A stretch of 64,000 bases of DNA from UBA9676 sp963730065. Lineage in GTDB: Bacteria; Actinomycetota; Actinomycetes; Streptosporangiales; Streptosporangiaceae. Position numbers and translations under genes: made by a program. The notes beneath the pieces are model-generated. The model ran no database searches, was not told the origin of the DNA, and saw only the letters and a list, made by a program, of their open reading frames with translations. This document shows, piece by piece, positions 18,349 to 28,274 of the stretch; positions within the stretch are counted from its first letter, which is position 1; each line of letters opens with the position of its first letter. The stretch spans positions 558,001-622,000 of the forward strand of contig CAVSQL010000020.1 in NCBI GenBank assembly GCA_963730065.1. The letters run 5' to 3'.

Positions 18349-18550
18349 TACAGCCCTCCTGTGTCACGGCCCATCTGGTCGGGACGCCACACGAGCAGAC
18401 CATCCCGAAGGCCACCACCCGAGGCTAGGCGACGAAGGGCCATGCCACCCACGCCACCCCCGGCGGGGCGGGAATCCCCGCCTACGTGCCCAGAATGGAC
18501 GGATGCGAGCGTAGCTCGCCAGCAGGGTCAGCAACCGAGGAGCCGCAGCC

Positions 18551-18877
18551 ATGAGCGAGCTGGACGTCATCGTCATCCACATCCGGGCCGAGCAGGCCGC
18601 GGAGTACGAACGCCTTTTCGCCGAACGGGAGCTGCCGCGCTGGCGCGAGTACAAGGCACGGGGCGCCTTCATCAGCGCCCGGATCTCCCGCGCCGCGTTC
18701 GGCACCGACAACCGCCAGGACGTGGTCAAGTACGTCATCGCCGTCGAGGTCCCGGATCACGCCGCGCACAGCGAGCACGACGCCGATCCCGGATTCCAGG
18801 AGTTCAACCGCCTCGCCGACGCCTTCCAGCCCGAGGACCCGCTGGTGTACGGCGGGGAGGTGCTCCACGCCGTCTGA
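18551..18877 (+). CDS. Conserved small protein, possible alpha/beta-barrel monooxygenase-like fold
   Basis: This 108-residue cytosolic protein begins MSELDVIVIHIRAEQAAEYERLFAERELPRW, with a strand-helix pattern like dimeric alpha/beta-barrel (ABM-type) proteins. No catalytic residues are diagnostic. A GAGGAGCCGC ribosome site precedes the ATG. It lies just upstream of the large cyclase gene (33 bases apart) and may form an operon with it. Confidence 0.5.
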   Translation: MSELDVIVIHIRAEQAAEYERLFAERELPRWREYKARGAFISARISRAAFGTDNRQDVVKYVIAVEVPDHAAHSEHDADPGFQEFNRLADAFQPEDPLVYGGEVLHAV

Positions 18878-18910
18878 GCGGCGCGGATCCGGCCACCGTA
18901 GGCTTTGCGG

Positions 18911-21900
18911 ATGAGCGTCTGTCCTGCGTGCGGCCACCGAAACCAGCCGGGGGCGAAGTTCTGCTCCGAGTGCGGTATCGCCCTCGTGCAGGCTCAGCCG
19001 CCCACCTACGAGGAGCGCAAGGTCGTGACCGTGCTCTTCGCGGACCTGGTCGGCTTCACCTCCCGGGCCGAGCAGATGGACCCGGAGGACGTCCGCGCGC
19101 TGCTTTCGCCCTACTACGCGCGGCTGCGGGCGGAGCTGGAGCGTTTCGGCGGGACCGTCGAGAAGTTCATCGGCGACGCGGTGATGGCGCTGTTCGGGGC
19201 GCCGACCGCGCATGAGGACGACCCGGAGCGGGCCGTGCTGGCCGCGCTGGCGATCCGCGACTGGGTGCGCGAGGAGGAGCCGATCCAGGTCCGGCTCGCG
19301 GTGAACACCGGGGAAGCGCTGATCATGCTGGGCGCCCGGCCGTCGGAGGGTGAGGGCATGGCCGCGGGCGATGTGCTGAACACGGCCGCGCGGCTGCAGG
19401 CCGCCGCGCCCGTGAACGGGATCCTGGTCGGTGAGCGCACCTACCGGGCGACGCGCCGGGTGATCGAGTACCGCCAGGCCGAGCCGGTGCACGCGAAGGG
19501 CAAGAAGGCACGGGTCGCGGTCTGGGAGGCGCTGCAGGCGCGGGCCCGGCTGGGGGTTGAGGTCCCGCACCAGGCCAGGACGGCGCTGGTGGGCCGGGAA
19601 CGGGAGCTCCACATCCTGCGCGACGCGCTGGCCCGGGTGCGGGCCGAGCGCACGCCGCAGCTGGTCACGCTGGTCGGTGTGCCGGGCGTCGGCAAGTCCC
19701 GGCTGCTGTACGAGCTGTCACAGATCGCCGACGCCGACGCGGAGCTGATCTCATGGCGGCAGGGCCGCTCGCTCCCCTACGGCGAGGGAGTGAGCTTCTG
19801 GGCGCTCGCGGAGATGGTGAAGGCACAGGCCGGCATCCTGGAGAACGACACCGCGGGCGAGGCCGGGGCCAAGCTGGCCCAGATGACGGCGGACGTGGTG
19901 TCCGGCCGGCCGGACGCGGACTGGGTCCACCGGCACCTGGGCGCGCTGGTCGGCCTGGGGAGCGGCGGCGTCCAGGTCAGCAGCGACCGCCGCGGCGAGG
20001 TGTTCGCCGCCTGGCGGCATTTCTTCGAGGCCCTGGCCGAGCTGCGGCCGCTGGTGCTCGTGTTCGAGGACCTGCACTGGGCCGACGACGGGCTGCTCGA
20101 CTTCGTCGACTACCTGGTCAACTGGGCGGGCAGCGTGCCCCTGCTGGTGGTCGGCTCGGCCCGGCCCGAGCTGCTGGCCCGGCGGCCGGGCTGGGGCGGC
20201 GGCAAGCCCAACGCGGTCACCCTGTCGCTGGCTCCGCTTTCCGACGACGACACGGCGCGGCTGATCGGCTCGCTGCTCGGCCGCCCGGTGCTCGAGGCGG
20301 GACAGCAGGCGGCACTGCTTCTCCAGGCCGGCGGCAACCCGCTGTACGCGGAGCAGTACGTGCAGATGCTGGCCGAACACGGGGCTGGCCGGGAGCTGCC
20401 GCTGCCGGACTCGATCCAGGGCATTGTCGGCGCCCGGCTGGATCTGCTCACGCCGCCGGAGAAGCGGCTGCTCCAGGACGCCGCCGTGATCGGGAAGGTC
20501 TTCTGGCCGGGCGCGGTCGCGGCCCTCGGCGGCGGGGCCAGCCGCGTTGAGCTGGAAGAGCATCTGCATGGGCTGGAGCGCAAGCAGTTCGTCCGCCGCG
20601 AGCGCCGGTCGCTGGTGTCCGACGAGACGCAGTACGCGTTCGTGCACGTGCTGCTGCGCGACGTCGCCTACGGCCAGATCCCCCGCGCGGCCCGGGCCGA
20701 CAAGCACGTCCACGCGGCCGGCTGGATCGAGTCGCTGGGCCGGCCTGAGGACCAGGCCGAGATGCTCGCGCACCATTACCTGAGCGCGCTGGAACTGGCC
20801 CGCGCGGCGGACCGGGACGTGGCGGACCTGGTCCCCCGCGCGCGGCCCGCGCTGGAACGCGCCGGCGACCACGCCCTGGCGCTGGACGCCTTCGCCTCCG
20901 CCGCCCGGCTGTACCGGGCGGCGCTCGCGCTGTGGCCGCCGGACGCGCGGGAACAGCGGGCCGGCGTGCTGTTCCGGCTGGCGCTGGCACTGGGCGGCGC
21001 GGGCGAGGACGACGGCGGCGACTCGCTGGAGCAGGCACGATCGGCGCTGCTCGCGGCCGGCGACCGGGCCAGGGCAGCTGAGGCGGAAGCGCGGCTGGGC
21101 GAGCTGTGGTGGCTCAAGGGGTACCGGGACCGCTGTTTTGAGCATCTCGGGCGGGCCCAGGCGCTCGTCCGCGACGAACCGGCCTCGGCGGGAAAGGCCT
21201 ATGTCCTGAGCGAGCTGGCCCGCTATCGCATGCTCGCGGACGAGTTCGATGCCGAGACCGGGCAGGAGGCGCTGGAGCTGGCGGAGGCGCTCGGGCTGGA
21301 CGAGGTCCGGGCGAACGTCCTGATCACCAACGGCACCGGCCGGGTCATCGCCGGGGACCCGGAGGGCATCGCCGACGTCAGGCGAGGCCTCGAGATCGCG
21401 CTCGCGGGCAACTTCCTGTTCGCGGCGGTTCGCGGCTACTCCAACCTCGCCCACGTCACCCAGGGTGTGGCCGGCGACCTGTCAGAGGGCCTCCGGCTCG
21501 CGCTCGAGGCGGAGAAGGTGGCGCAGCGGTTCGGCACCAAGGCCGCGCTGCGCTGGACGCTCGGCGCCCTGACCGGCTTCTGGTTCGAGATGGGGGACTG
21601 GGACCGGTGCGCGCGTGCGGCGGACGAGTTCCTGGCCGAATCCGCCGCGCTGGGGCCGCACTATTACGACTCCTATGTCCGCAGCGCCCGCGCCTTGATG
21701 AGGCTGGCCCGCGGCGACGTGGAAGCGGCCCTCGCGGACCAGACGGAACTGCTGATCAGCGCCCGGCAAGCCAAGGACCCGCAGACCTTGTACCCGGCAT
21801 TGGGCGTTTCGGCCTATCTGCTCGCCGCCGCCGGCCGGGCCGACGAGGGCCGGCGGATCCTCGCCGAGCTCTTCGCGGCCGGGACCGCTGACCTGAGCAA

Positions 21901-22240
21901 CTTGTTCGTATCGTTCACGGACTGCCTGCTCGCCGCCGAGATCCTCGGCTGCCGGGATCAGGCGCAGCGATGGCTCGAGGCATCGCGCAGCTCCCCCTGG
22001 CTCGCTGCCGCCCGTGCGCTGGCCGACCAGGAGTTCGTGCGGGCAGCCGACTCGCTCGGCTCGATGGGCGCGGCCCGGTCGGCCGCGCTGGCGCGGCTCT
22101 GCGCCGCCCAGGAGCTCATCGCGAAAGGCCGGCAGGCGGAAGCCGATGACCAGCTCCGGCAGGCACTCGGTTTCTTCCGTTCCGTGGGCGCGACGCGCTT
22201 CATCCGCGAGGGCGAGGGGCTGCTGGCCGCTTCGGCGTGA
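18911..22240 (+). CDS. Class III nucleotidyl cyclase fused to AAA ATPase and TPR-like region
   Basis: About 1109 residues. An N-terminal zinc ribbon (Cys4, 7, 18, 21) is followed by a class III cyclase domain (about 35-205). There VTVLFADLVGFTSRAEQM gives the first metal Asp, FIGDAVMALFG the second, and GDVLNTAARLQAAA the transition-state segment. An AAA/STAND-type ATPase follows (Walker A GVPGVGKSRLL, Walker B LVLVFEDLHWADD). The C-terminal half is helical TPR-like. The architecture suggests cAMP or cGMP synthesis gated by ATP and ligand binding. ATG 18911 is preferred over an upstream TTG. Two proteins with cyclic-nucleotide-binding-like domains lie 26 kb away (45-49 kb). Confidence 0.88.
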   Translation: MSVCPACGHRNQPGAKFCSECGIALVQAQPPTYEERKVVTVLFADLVGFTSRAEQMDPEDVRALLSPYYARLRAELERFGGTVEKFIGDAVMALFGAPTAHEDDPERAVLAALAIRDWVREEEPIQVRLAVNTGEALIMLGARPSEGEGMAAGDVLNTAARLQAAAPVNGILVGERTYRATRRVIEYRQAEPVHAKGKKARVAVWEALQARARLGVEVPHQARTALVGRERELHILRDALARVRAERTPQLVTLVGVPGVGKSRLLYELSQIADADAELISWRQGRSLPYGEGVSFWALAEMVKAQAGILENDTAGEAGAKLAQMTADVVSGRPDADWVHRHLGALVGLGSGGVQVSSDRRGEVFAAWRHFFEALAELRPLVLVFEDLHWADDGLLDFVDYLVNWAGSVPLLVVGSARPELLARRPGWGGGKPNAVTLSLAPLSDDDTARLIGSLLGRPVLEAGQQAALLLQAGGNPLYAEQYVQMLAEHGAGRELPLPDSIQGIVGARLDLLTPPEKRLLQDAAVIGKVFWPGAVAALGGGASRVELEEHLHGLERKQFVRRERRSLVSDETQYAFVHVLLRDVAYGQIPRAARADKHVHAAGWIESLGRPEDQAEMLAHHYLSALELARAADRDVADLVPRARPALERAGDHALALDAFASAARLYRAALALWPPDAREQRAGVLFRLALALGGAGEDDGGDSLEQARSALLAAGDRARAAEAEARLGELWWLKGYRDRCFEHLGRAQALVRDEPASAGKAYVLSELARYRMLADEFDAETGQEALELAEALGLDEVRANVLITNGTGRVIAGDPEGIADVRRGLEIALAGNFLFAAVRGYSNLAHVTQGVAGDLSEGLRLALEAEKVAQRFGTKAALRWTLGALTGFWFEMGDWDRCARAADEFLAESAALGPHYYDSYVRSARALMRLARGDVEAALADQTELLISARQAKDPQTLYPALGVSAYLLAAAGRADEGRRILAELFAAGTADLSNLFVSFTDCLLAAEILGCRDQAQRWLEASRSSPWLAAARALADQEFVRAADSLGSMGAARSAALARLCAAQELIAKGRQAEADDQLRQALGFFRSVGATRFIREGEGLLAASA

Positions 22241-22390
22241 TCCACCATCGCCGGCGCCGCGCCCGCGCGGCTCGCTCCCAGCGTTCTCCCGGGTGAGCAG
22301 GCCGAGCGCTGCCACCCGAGCGCTGCGCGAACGCTGCGGTTCATACCTTCGGCGTGCACGGTTTCCAGCGACGCACCTGAAGGAGATGGC

Positions 22391-24412
22391 ATGACTACCT
22401 CAGCCGGAGCTGCCGCCGCTCCGCATGAGGAGGCTGGCCGGCGGCGGTGGGCAGTGCTGGCGGTGGTGTCGGCGGCTCAGTTCCTCGTCATCCTGGACCT
22501 GTGGGTCGTCAACATCGCGCTCCCGGCGCTGCAGCACGACTTCGCCCCCGCGACGCTGTCGGATGTCTCGTGGATCCTCGACGTGTACGCCATCGTGCTG
22601 GCCGCGCTGCTGCTGCCCGCGGGGCGGGCCGCCGACACCATTGGGCGCCGCGAATGCTTCCTGACGGGGCTCGTGGTATTCGGCGTCGCGTCGCTGGGAT
22701 GCGCCCTGGCCCCGGACCTGCCGGCGCTGATCGCCTGCCGGGCGCTGCAGGCGGCCGGCGCCACGGTGCTGCTGCCCACCTCACTGGGGCTCGCGCTGGC
22801 GGTGTTCCCGTCACGTCAGCGGGGCACCGCGGTCGGGGTATGGGCGGCCGTGGGCGCCGTAGCCGCTGGCAGCGGCCCGGTACTTGGCGGGCTGCTGGTC
22901 GAGTCGAGCTGGCGCTGGATCTTCCTCATCAACCTGCCCATCGTCCTTGCCGCCCTGGCGGCCGGTGCGGCGATCTTGCCGCGGAGCACTGGCCCGCGCC
23001 ACGGTCTGCGGTCCGGCTGGCGCATCGATGGGGTGGGGACCGTCCTGGTGCTCGGCGCGGTGGGGCTGGTGTGCACCGCGCTGACCGAGGCACCGGGCTG
23101 GCCGCCGTCACGCACCTGGCCAGTGCTGGCCGCCGGGCTGGTGCTGGGGGCCGCGTTCGTGGCCCACATCCGCCGTCACCCCGACCCGCTGGTCACGCCC
23201 CAGCTCTTTGCCGTGCCCCGTTTCCGTGCCGGTGCGGCCGGGATTGTCGCTTACTACACGGGCTTCGCGTCCATGCTCCTGGGCACGACGCTGCTGCTGA
23301 CCGTGCAGTGGCATTTCCCGGTCCTGGAGGCCGCCGCCTGCATCGCGCCCGGTCCGATCACGGCCGGGATCGTTTCCCCCTTCTCGGGCCGGCTTTCGGC
23401 CCGCTTCGGTGTGCGGGGCACGGTCGTTGCGGGCGCAGTGCTGTTCGCCGCGGCCGGGGCCTGGCCGCTGGCCGCCGCCGGGGACAGCCCCGCCTACGCG
23501 AAGGTCGTGCTGCCGAGCATGCTGCTGTGGGGGGTGGCCAACGCGCTCATCCAGCCTTCGCTGTTCGCCAGTGCCGACGCCGCGCCGCGGGCGGAGCTCG
23601 CGTCAGGGTCAGCGGTGCTGGCCACGGCCCGCCAGCTCGGGTCGGCCCTGGGGGTGGCGGTCTTCGTGGCCGTGGTCGGTGCCGGGACGGCCCGGGGCAT
23701 GGCCGGACTCGACCGTGCCTGGATCGTCGTCGTGGTCACCGCCGCCGTGACCGCGTTCGCCGGGCTCGCCACCGGCCGGCGGCTGATCCCCGTCCGCGAG
23801 GCGGCGGCCAGTGCCGGGCCGGCGCTGGGCCGGACGCTAATGCTGCGGGACGGGTCGGCTGTGCTGATCCGGCAGGTCCAGGCGGCCGACGCCCCGCTGC
23901 TGGCCGACGGGTTTGCCCGGCTGAGCGACCGATCCCGCCGGATGCGCTTCCTGGGCAGGAAAGACCAGCTGTCCACGGCCGAGGTGCGCTACTTCACCGA
24001 CGTGGACCACCACGACCACGAGGCGCTCGGCGCGGTCAGCCGCGCCGACGGGCGCGGCGTGGGTGTCGCCCGCTACGTCCGCGACGCCGATGACCCGCAG
24101 GCCGCCGAGCTCGCCATCACCGTCGTGGACGACTGGCAGGGCCGGGGACTGGGCACCGAGTTGCTGGGTCAGCTGTCCGGGCGCGCCCGCCAGGCGGGCA
24201 TCCGCCGCTTCACCGCGCTGACCGCGGCCGACAACGCCGCGGTGGCCGGGCTGCTGCGCAGCGCCGGTGCCGAGCTGACCGGCTACGGGCCCGGCACCGT
24301 TGAGTATGAGATCACCCTGGCACCCGGCGATGAGCACACCCCCGGCTGGCGCGCTCCGCTCCTGGATGATCCGGCCCGGGCTGGCCGTCGTGCCGCGCAG
24401 GAATGCGCCTAG
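22391..24412 (+). CDS. DHA2 MFS exporter fused to a GNAT acetyltransferase
   Basis: This is 673 residues. Residues 1 to about 465 form a 14-helix DHA2 transporter: VVNIALPALQHDF in helix 1, GRAADTIGRRECFLTG as motif A, SWRWIFLINLPI in the middle. Residues about 480-640 are a GNAT domain: RDGSAVLIRQVQAADAPLL, then LAITVVDDWQGRGLGTELL, where QGRGLGT is the acetyl-CoA loop (Q/RxxGxG/A), then NAAVAGLLRSAGAEL. Such a fusion could couple export with acetylation, or let acetylation regulate the pump. A GGAGATGGC ribosome site precedes the ATG. There is no internal stop, and both halves look intact. Confidence 0.88.
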   Translation: MTTSAGAAAAPHEEAGRRRWAVLAVVSAAQFLVILDLWVVNIALPALQHDFAPATLSDVSWILDVYAIVLAALLLPAGRAADTIGRRECFLTGLVVFGVASLGCALAPDLPALIACRALQAAGATVLLPTSLGLALAVFPSRQRGTAVGVWAAVGAVAAGSGPVLGGLLVESSWRWIFLINLPIVLAALAAGAAILPRSTGPRHGLRSGWRIDGVGTVLVLGAVGLVCTALTEAPGWPPSRTWPVLAAGLVLGAAFVAHIRRHPDPLVTPQLFAVPRFRAGAAGIVAYYTGFASMLLGTTLLLTVQWHFPVLEAAACIAPGPITAGIVSPFSGRLSARFGVRGTVVAGAVLFAAAGAWPLAAAGDSPAYAKVVLPSMLLWGVANALIQPSLFASADAAPRAELASGSAVLATARQLGSALGVAVFVAVVGAGTARGMAGLDRAWIVVVVTAAVTAFAGLATGRRLIPVREAAASAGPALGRTLMLRDGSAVLIRQVQAADAPLLADGFARLSDRSRRMRFLGRKDQLSTAEVRYFTDVDHHDHEALGAVSRADGRGVGVARYVRDADDPQAAELAITVVDDWQGRGLGTELLGQLSGRARQAGIRRFTALTAADNAAVAGLLRSAGAELTGYGPGTVEYEITLAPGDEHTPGWRAPLLDDPARAGRRAAQECA

Positions 24413-24581
24413 GGCTCCAGCGCGCCGCGTGGCCCGGCCGGCCGATCTGTGATGGACTCGCCTGAACCTGAGAGTCTTCCCGGAAGGCATGACCGCCGGC
24501 GCCGGGGCAGGTGCGCCACGACGTCAACCGTTATGACGTCAGTCGTTCCCCGGAGCCAGGACGGTTCCCGGAAGGAGGCCT

Positions 24582-24779
24582 ATGCCCAGCACGACCTACG
24601 ACGCGGGCGACCAGGCGTTCGCGGCCTCCTCCCGCGCCCTGTCCGCGGATTGCGCCTACCTGCACAGCGCCTTCGGCCCAGGATGCCCGTACTGCGAGGG
24701 GGCCGACGCCCATGCGGGCTCAGGTGACCCGGCCGCCGATCGCTTCACTACGGCGGCTGAGATGCAGCTCGCCCTGTGA
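24582..24779 (+). CDS. Small CPYC-motif protein
   Basis: This 65-residue protein has a strong AAGGAGG ribosome site five bases from the ATG. It is acidic and contains two Cys in GCPYC (residues 34-38) with a third Cys nearby (DCAYLHSAFGPGC). CPYC is the glutaredoxin redox motif, but the protein is too short for that fold, so a small zinc knuckle is as likely. The function is unknown. Confidence 0.6.
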   Translation: MPSTTYDAGDQAFAASSRALSADCAYLHSAFGPGCPYCEGADAHAGSGDPAADRFTTAAEMQLAL

Positions 24780-24814
24780 AGCATCCACGCTTCGCTCCGT
24801 GAAGCATCCACGCT
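24776..24814. repeat. Short direct repeat after the small CPYC gene
   Basis: GTGAAGCATCCACGCT occurs at 24776-24791 and again at 24799-24814, the first copy overlapping the stop of the small gene. The segment between contains GCTTC...GAAGC, so a hairpin is also possible. The function is unknown. Confidence 0.7.
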
Positions 24815-24863
24815 GGCCTTTGACCCGCAACTTTTGCCTGATTCTGTCTGTCATCATCGATAC

Positions 24864-25313
24864 GTGAGCAACGCTGACCCTGACGCCACAGCCCGAGCCG
24901 CCTACGAGGCTCACCGCAGTTCCCACCCCAGCCCGCTCCCGCCATGGGAAGACGCCAGCGAGCACGACCGGCAGGCCTGGCGGGCCGCGATGTCAGCCGT
25001 CGGCCGCCAGGCCGGTAAGACCCGCTCCGAGGCCGTGCCCAGCCATTCCCTGCAGATCCAGGCCGGGGACCAGCGCCGTGTCTTCCACACCCAGTTCACC
25101 GCCGGCCGCCAGGGCACGCTCGTCATCAACGACGATTTCGCCTCCGGCCAGCACGCCCGCTTCCAGACCGCCCGCGGCCTGTGGTACCTCGAGGACCTCG
25201 GCTCAACCAACGGCACCTGGCTCAACGGGCGCCGCGTCCACGCACCCCAGCTGCTGAAGAAGGGCGACAGGATCACCATCGGCCACACGGTCATGATCGT
25301 GGTGTCGGCCTAG
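24864..25313 (+). CDS. FHA-domain protein
   Basis: About 149 residues from the GTG at 24864 (an in-frame TTG at 24834 is less likely). The C-terminal half is an FHA fold: GTLVINDDFASGQHARF, then GLWYLEDLGSTNGTWLNGRRV and LKKGDRITIGHTVMIVV. The Ser/His and Ser-Thr-Asn-Gly motifs for binding phosphothreonine are present, with DDFASGQH replacing the usual R-x-x-S-x-x-H start. The N-terminal 60 residues (AYEAHRSSHPSPLPPWEDA) are a polar helix. It probably reads Ser/Thr kinase signals. No kinase gene is seen nearby. Confidence 0.85.
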   Translation: MSNADPDATARAAYEAHRSSHPSPLPPWEDASEHDRQAWRAAMSAVGRQAGKTRSEAVPSHSLQIQAGDQRRVFHTQFTAGRQGTLVINDDFASGQHARFQTARGLWYLEDLGSTNGTWLNGRRVHAPQLLKKGDRITIGHTVMIVVSA

Positions 25314-25448
25314 GCCTACTCCTCCAACGCCAGCTGCAGATCAGTCCGGATCACCGGACGGCCGTGCTGACGGTCTTGGGCCGGGCCCGCCGAGCCGTCC
25401 CTCGGCAGCTACGGCATCCGGGCTGAGCCCGGGTAGCCACGGCGCCAC

Positions 25449-25772
25449 CTACGCCTTGAGCTCGACCTCGACGAACATCGCCCCGTCCGGCCCGCTGTTT
25501 GCGACATCGTGCTCGACGCCGGCTTGACGTGCGTACGCTTGCCCGGCCTGCTGGTTCAGTTGCGTCGCTCCATCAGCTGCGGTCACGGTGAAGGTCCCGC
25601 CGCTAACTGGCACCACCACGTAGTCGAACTCATGCCGGTGCACGCCAGTTGCCTGGCCCGGGGCGAACTTCCATGCGGTAACCCGGACACGATCAGTATC
25701 GATGAGAACCGCGGACTCAGCTCGCTCCACGCAGACTCCTCGCTGGACGGTGGTACCGGCGGCCTGGCCCAA
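25449..25772 (-). CDS. Cupin-domain protein, possible metal-bound
   Basis: This 107-residue cupin has GVHRHEFDYVVVPVSGG as its first motif; His-x-His plus the following Glu is a full metal-binding pattern. The second motif, QAGQAYARQAGVEHDVANSG, supplies the last His. It is a single-domain conserved barrel of unknown substrate. It lies downstream of, and on the same strand as, the FtsX-like gene (gap 81 bases). Confidence 0.7.
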   Translation of the reverse strand: MGQAAGTTVQRGVCVERAESAVLIDTDRVRVTAWKFAPGQATGVHRHEFDYVVVPVSGGTFTVTAADGATQLNQQAGQAYARQAGVEHDVANSGPDGAMFVEVELKA

Positions 25773-25853
25773 GCGGCCAGGCTCATGATTTCAGATCGCG
25801 GCCGGTCCGTTCGGCGCCTCCTCGCTGGCCGAGTGGACGGTTTCGGAGCGCCG

Positions 25854-28274
25854 TCATTCGGTGCGGAGAGCCTGTCCGGTGTGTAGCCGCGTGGCATGGT
25901 GTTCTGGCCAGGCGGCCAGCGTGTTCGCGGCCAGCAGGGCGATGGGGCCGATCAGCAGCAGCGCCCACACGGCGAGTGGCGGGTGATAGGCCACCGGCGT
26001 GAAGCCGGCGACCACACGCCAGATACTGCGGCCGAGCGCGAGCCCGAGCGGTACCCCGAACACCAGCCCGATCACGGCGAGCAGGCTCGCCTGGGTGGCG
26101 ACCACCATCCGCGTTTGGAGCCGGGTCATCCCGAGCGCCCGCAGGACCGCCAGGTCGTGGCGCCGGCGGTTCACGGCGATGGACAGGGCGTGCCCAACCG
26201 CTCCGATGGCCAGCAGGGCCAGGAAGCCGCTCAGCGCCAGCGGCAGCAGCTGCAGGTCCTTGATCACCTGGACTTCTGGCACCGGGCCCGGGGGCGTGAA
26301 GGTGATTGCGTGGCTGCCCGTGATCGTTGCCGCGGCGGCGTTCAGCCTGCGCGCGACCGCTTGCACGTTCGCACCGGGCCGCAGCGCCACCGCCGCGGCG
26401 TGGAACTTGAAGGAGTAGTGCGCGCCCGCAAAAATCCGGTCGAATCCAGCTGGGGTGAGCCACGCCCCGTCGGCGTAGCCGTTGTGCGGCCCCGCGGGAA
26501 CGAAGCCGATACCGGTCACCCTCACCGCCCGCCGGGTCGCGCCGCCGGTGAGCCGGACCGTGGAGCCCGTTACGGCATGCAGCTCGCGGGCGGTCGTCGG
26601 GGCCAGCACCATCTCGTCTGGCGCGGCGGGCATGCGCCCGTCGGTAAGGACGACGGGCAGCCGCTTGCCGGCCACCGGGGCATAGGTGAAGCTCTCGATG
26701 GAGACCTGGCCGGATTGCGCACCCCCGATACGGGCGTCGTCGACGCCGATCACGTCGCGGTCGGCCGCGACGGCGTGGAGTACCCGGCTGGCCGGCCCGA
26801 AGTCTTGCCCGTTGAGACCCAGGAACGTGTCCAGCTGCCACGTCTGCCCGAAGCGTGCCGGGTTGGCGGCGGCGTCGGACACCCCGGCGGAGAAAGTGAA
26901 GGCGGCCAGCACGCCCAGCACGCCCGCGACCGCGCCCACCAGAGCCGGGCGGACCGGCACGGCGGAACGGCCGCGTCCAGGCTCAAGAGCGAAACGGGCG
27001 CCGATCACCATCGGCACGGGAAACCCTGCTCCCGCTGCGGCCACCGCGACCCCCGACCGGCGCTGGGCTCCGCGCCGCCGGCCCGCGGTGAGCGCCGTCG
27101 CCGCAGCGGCGGCCGACCCGGCCAGCACGAGCAGCGGGGCGATGATCCAGCCGGCCCCCAGCACCAGCCAGTCCACGTCCAGCCCTGGATGCGATTCCAC
27201 GATTGATGCGATGCCGATCGGCATCCACCGCGACGCCACGACCGCACCGGCGACGCCGGCTGTCGTCCCGGCGGCCGCGGCCAGGAAGGGCGCGGCTGAG
27301 GCTGACGCGACGGCCTGCCGCTGGGTCATGCCCACCGCCTGCAGCACCTGCAGATCCACGACGGTGGCAGAGGTGTACCGGGTCACGGACTGCCCGACCA
27401 GGAAAAAGGCGGCCACCAGGGCCGCCAGGGCGAAGGCCAGCAGGCAGGCAGCCTCATACCCGGTGACCTTGCGGATGGGGCCGCCGATTTCGGCCAGGTT
27501 GTTCTGCACGTCGATGTCGGACCGCCCGGTCACCCGGGCCAGGTCGGCGCGGAACGCGGGAATCGCGGCGGCGCCGCCCTTGAGCCGCACCAGCGCGTTG
27601 ATGTATGTCTGACCGCTCGTGCCCATGATGTTGGCGCGGTAATGAGTAAACAGGGCCGGTGAAGGGAGCACGCCTCCCGTTTGCCCTGGGCTGTCCGCGT
27701 CAATCCCCCAGGGCGTGCGGCCCACCCCGACGATGCGGGCCACGATCTCCGGCCCGCGCGGTGGCCCGGTGGACCCGTCGTATCCCACGTCAACCTGCTT
27801 CGGGCTGGCCAGGTGCAGGGTCAGCGTGTCGCCGACGCCCTTGTGGTAACTCGCCACGAACTGGGGGGTGACCACGACCTCATCGACGCGGCGGGGGTTG
27901 AACAGCCGTCCGGCCAGCATGACCGGCCGCTCGATCGTCCGGGTGATCTGACTGTCCGCGGGCGGGAATCCGGTACTGGCGCCCGAGCAGCAGTCCAGGC
28001 CAAATCCGAAGGTGACCGGGAACGTGCTCAGAGCACTGACCTCGGGCAATGCGCGGATCTTGGCCCAGTCGAAGCCCGGCTGGTTCGGAAGCACCATGGC
28101 GGTCGCGGGCAGTGTACGGGCCCACAGCCGGCCAAACGCGCTCTGGCCACGCCGCGCTCCCGCGACCGCCGCCAGAACCGTCGCCGTGGCCAACGCGACC
28201 AGCAGCGCCAGAACCACCAGCGAACGCCAGCGCCGGCGCAAGTCAAGACGCAGCCAGGTCAGCGTGATCCGCAT
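25854..28274 (-). CDS. FtsX-type ABC transporter permease, MacB-like
   Basis: This 806-residue permease has one N-terminal helix (RWRSLVVLALLVALATATVLAA), a large extracytoplasmic domain (about 40-250) and four-helix FtsX cores near 270-430 and 690-800. The last has RRRHDLAVLRALGMTRLQTRMVV, the typical FtsX cytoplasmic loop. A second extracytoplasmic domain lies at about 450-690. Such permeases pair with a LolD/MacB-type ATPase and act mechanically on lipids, peptides or exported proteins. No ATPase gene is visible on either side, so the partner must be encoded elsewhere. It is divergent from the GntR fusion. Confidence 0.85.
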   Translation of the reverse strand: MRITLTWLRLDLRRRWRSLVVLALLVALATATVLAAVAGARRGQSAFGRLWARTLPATAMVLPNQPGFDWAKIRALPEVSALSTFPVTFGFGLDCCSGASTGFPPADSQITRTIERPVMLAGRLFNPRRVDEVVVTPQFVASYHKGVGDTLTLHLASPKQVDVGYDGSTGPPRGPEIVARIVGVGRTPWGIDADSPGQTGGVLPSPALFTHYRANIMGTSGQTYINALVRLKGGAAAIPAFRADLARVTGRSDIDVQNNLAEIGGPIRKVTGYEAACLLAFALAALVAAFFLVGQSVTRYTSATVVDLQVLQAVGMTQRQAVASASAAPFLAAAAGTTAGVAGAVVASRWMPIGIASIVESHPGLDVDWLVLGAGWIIAPLLVLAGSAAAAATALTAGRRRGAQRRSGVAVAAAGAGFPVPMVIGARFALEPGRGRSAVPVRPALVGAVAGVLGVLAAFTFSAGVSDAAANPARFGQTWQLDTFLGLNGQDFGPASRVLHAVAADRDVIGVDDARIGGAQSGQVSIESFTYAPVAGKRLPVVLTDGRMPAAPDEMVLAPTTARELHAVTGSTVRLTGGATRRAVRVTGIGFVPAGPHNGYADGAWLTPAGFDRIFAGAHYSFKFHAAAVALRPGANVQAVARRLNAAAATITGSHAITFTPPGPVPEVQVIKDLQLLPLALSGFLALLAIGAVGHALSIAVNRRRHDLAVLRALGMTRLQTRMVVATQASLLAVIGLVFGVPLGLALGRSIWRVVAGFTPVAYHPPLAVWALLLIGPIALLAANTLAAWPEHHATRLHTGQALRTE

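Noticed and set aside
19751..21454. 567-residue minus-strand frame inside the cyclase gene
   Set aside because: Shadow of the cyclase/AAA gene, which has complete catalytic motifs in its own frame.
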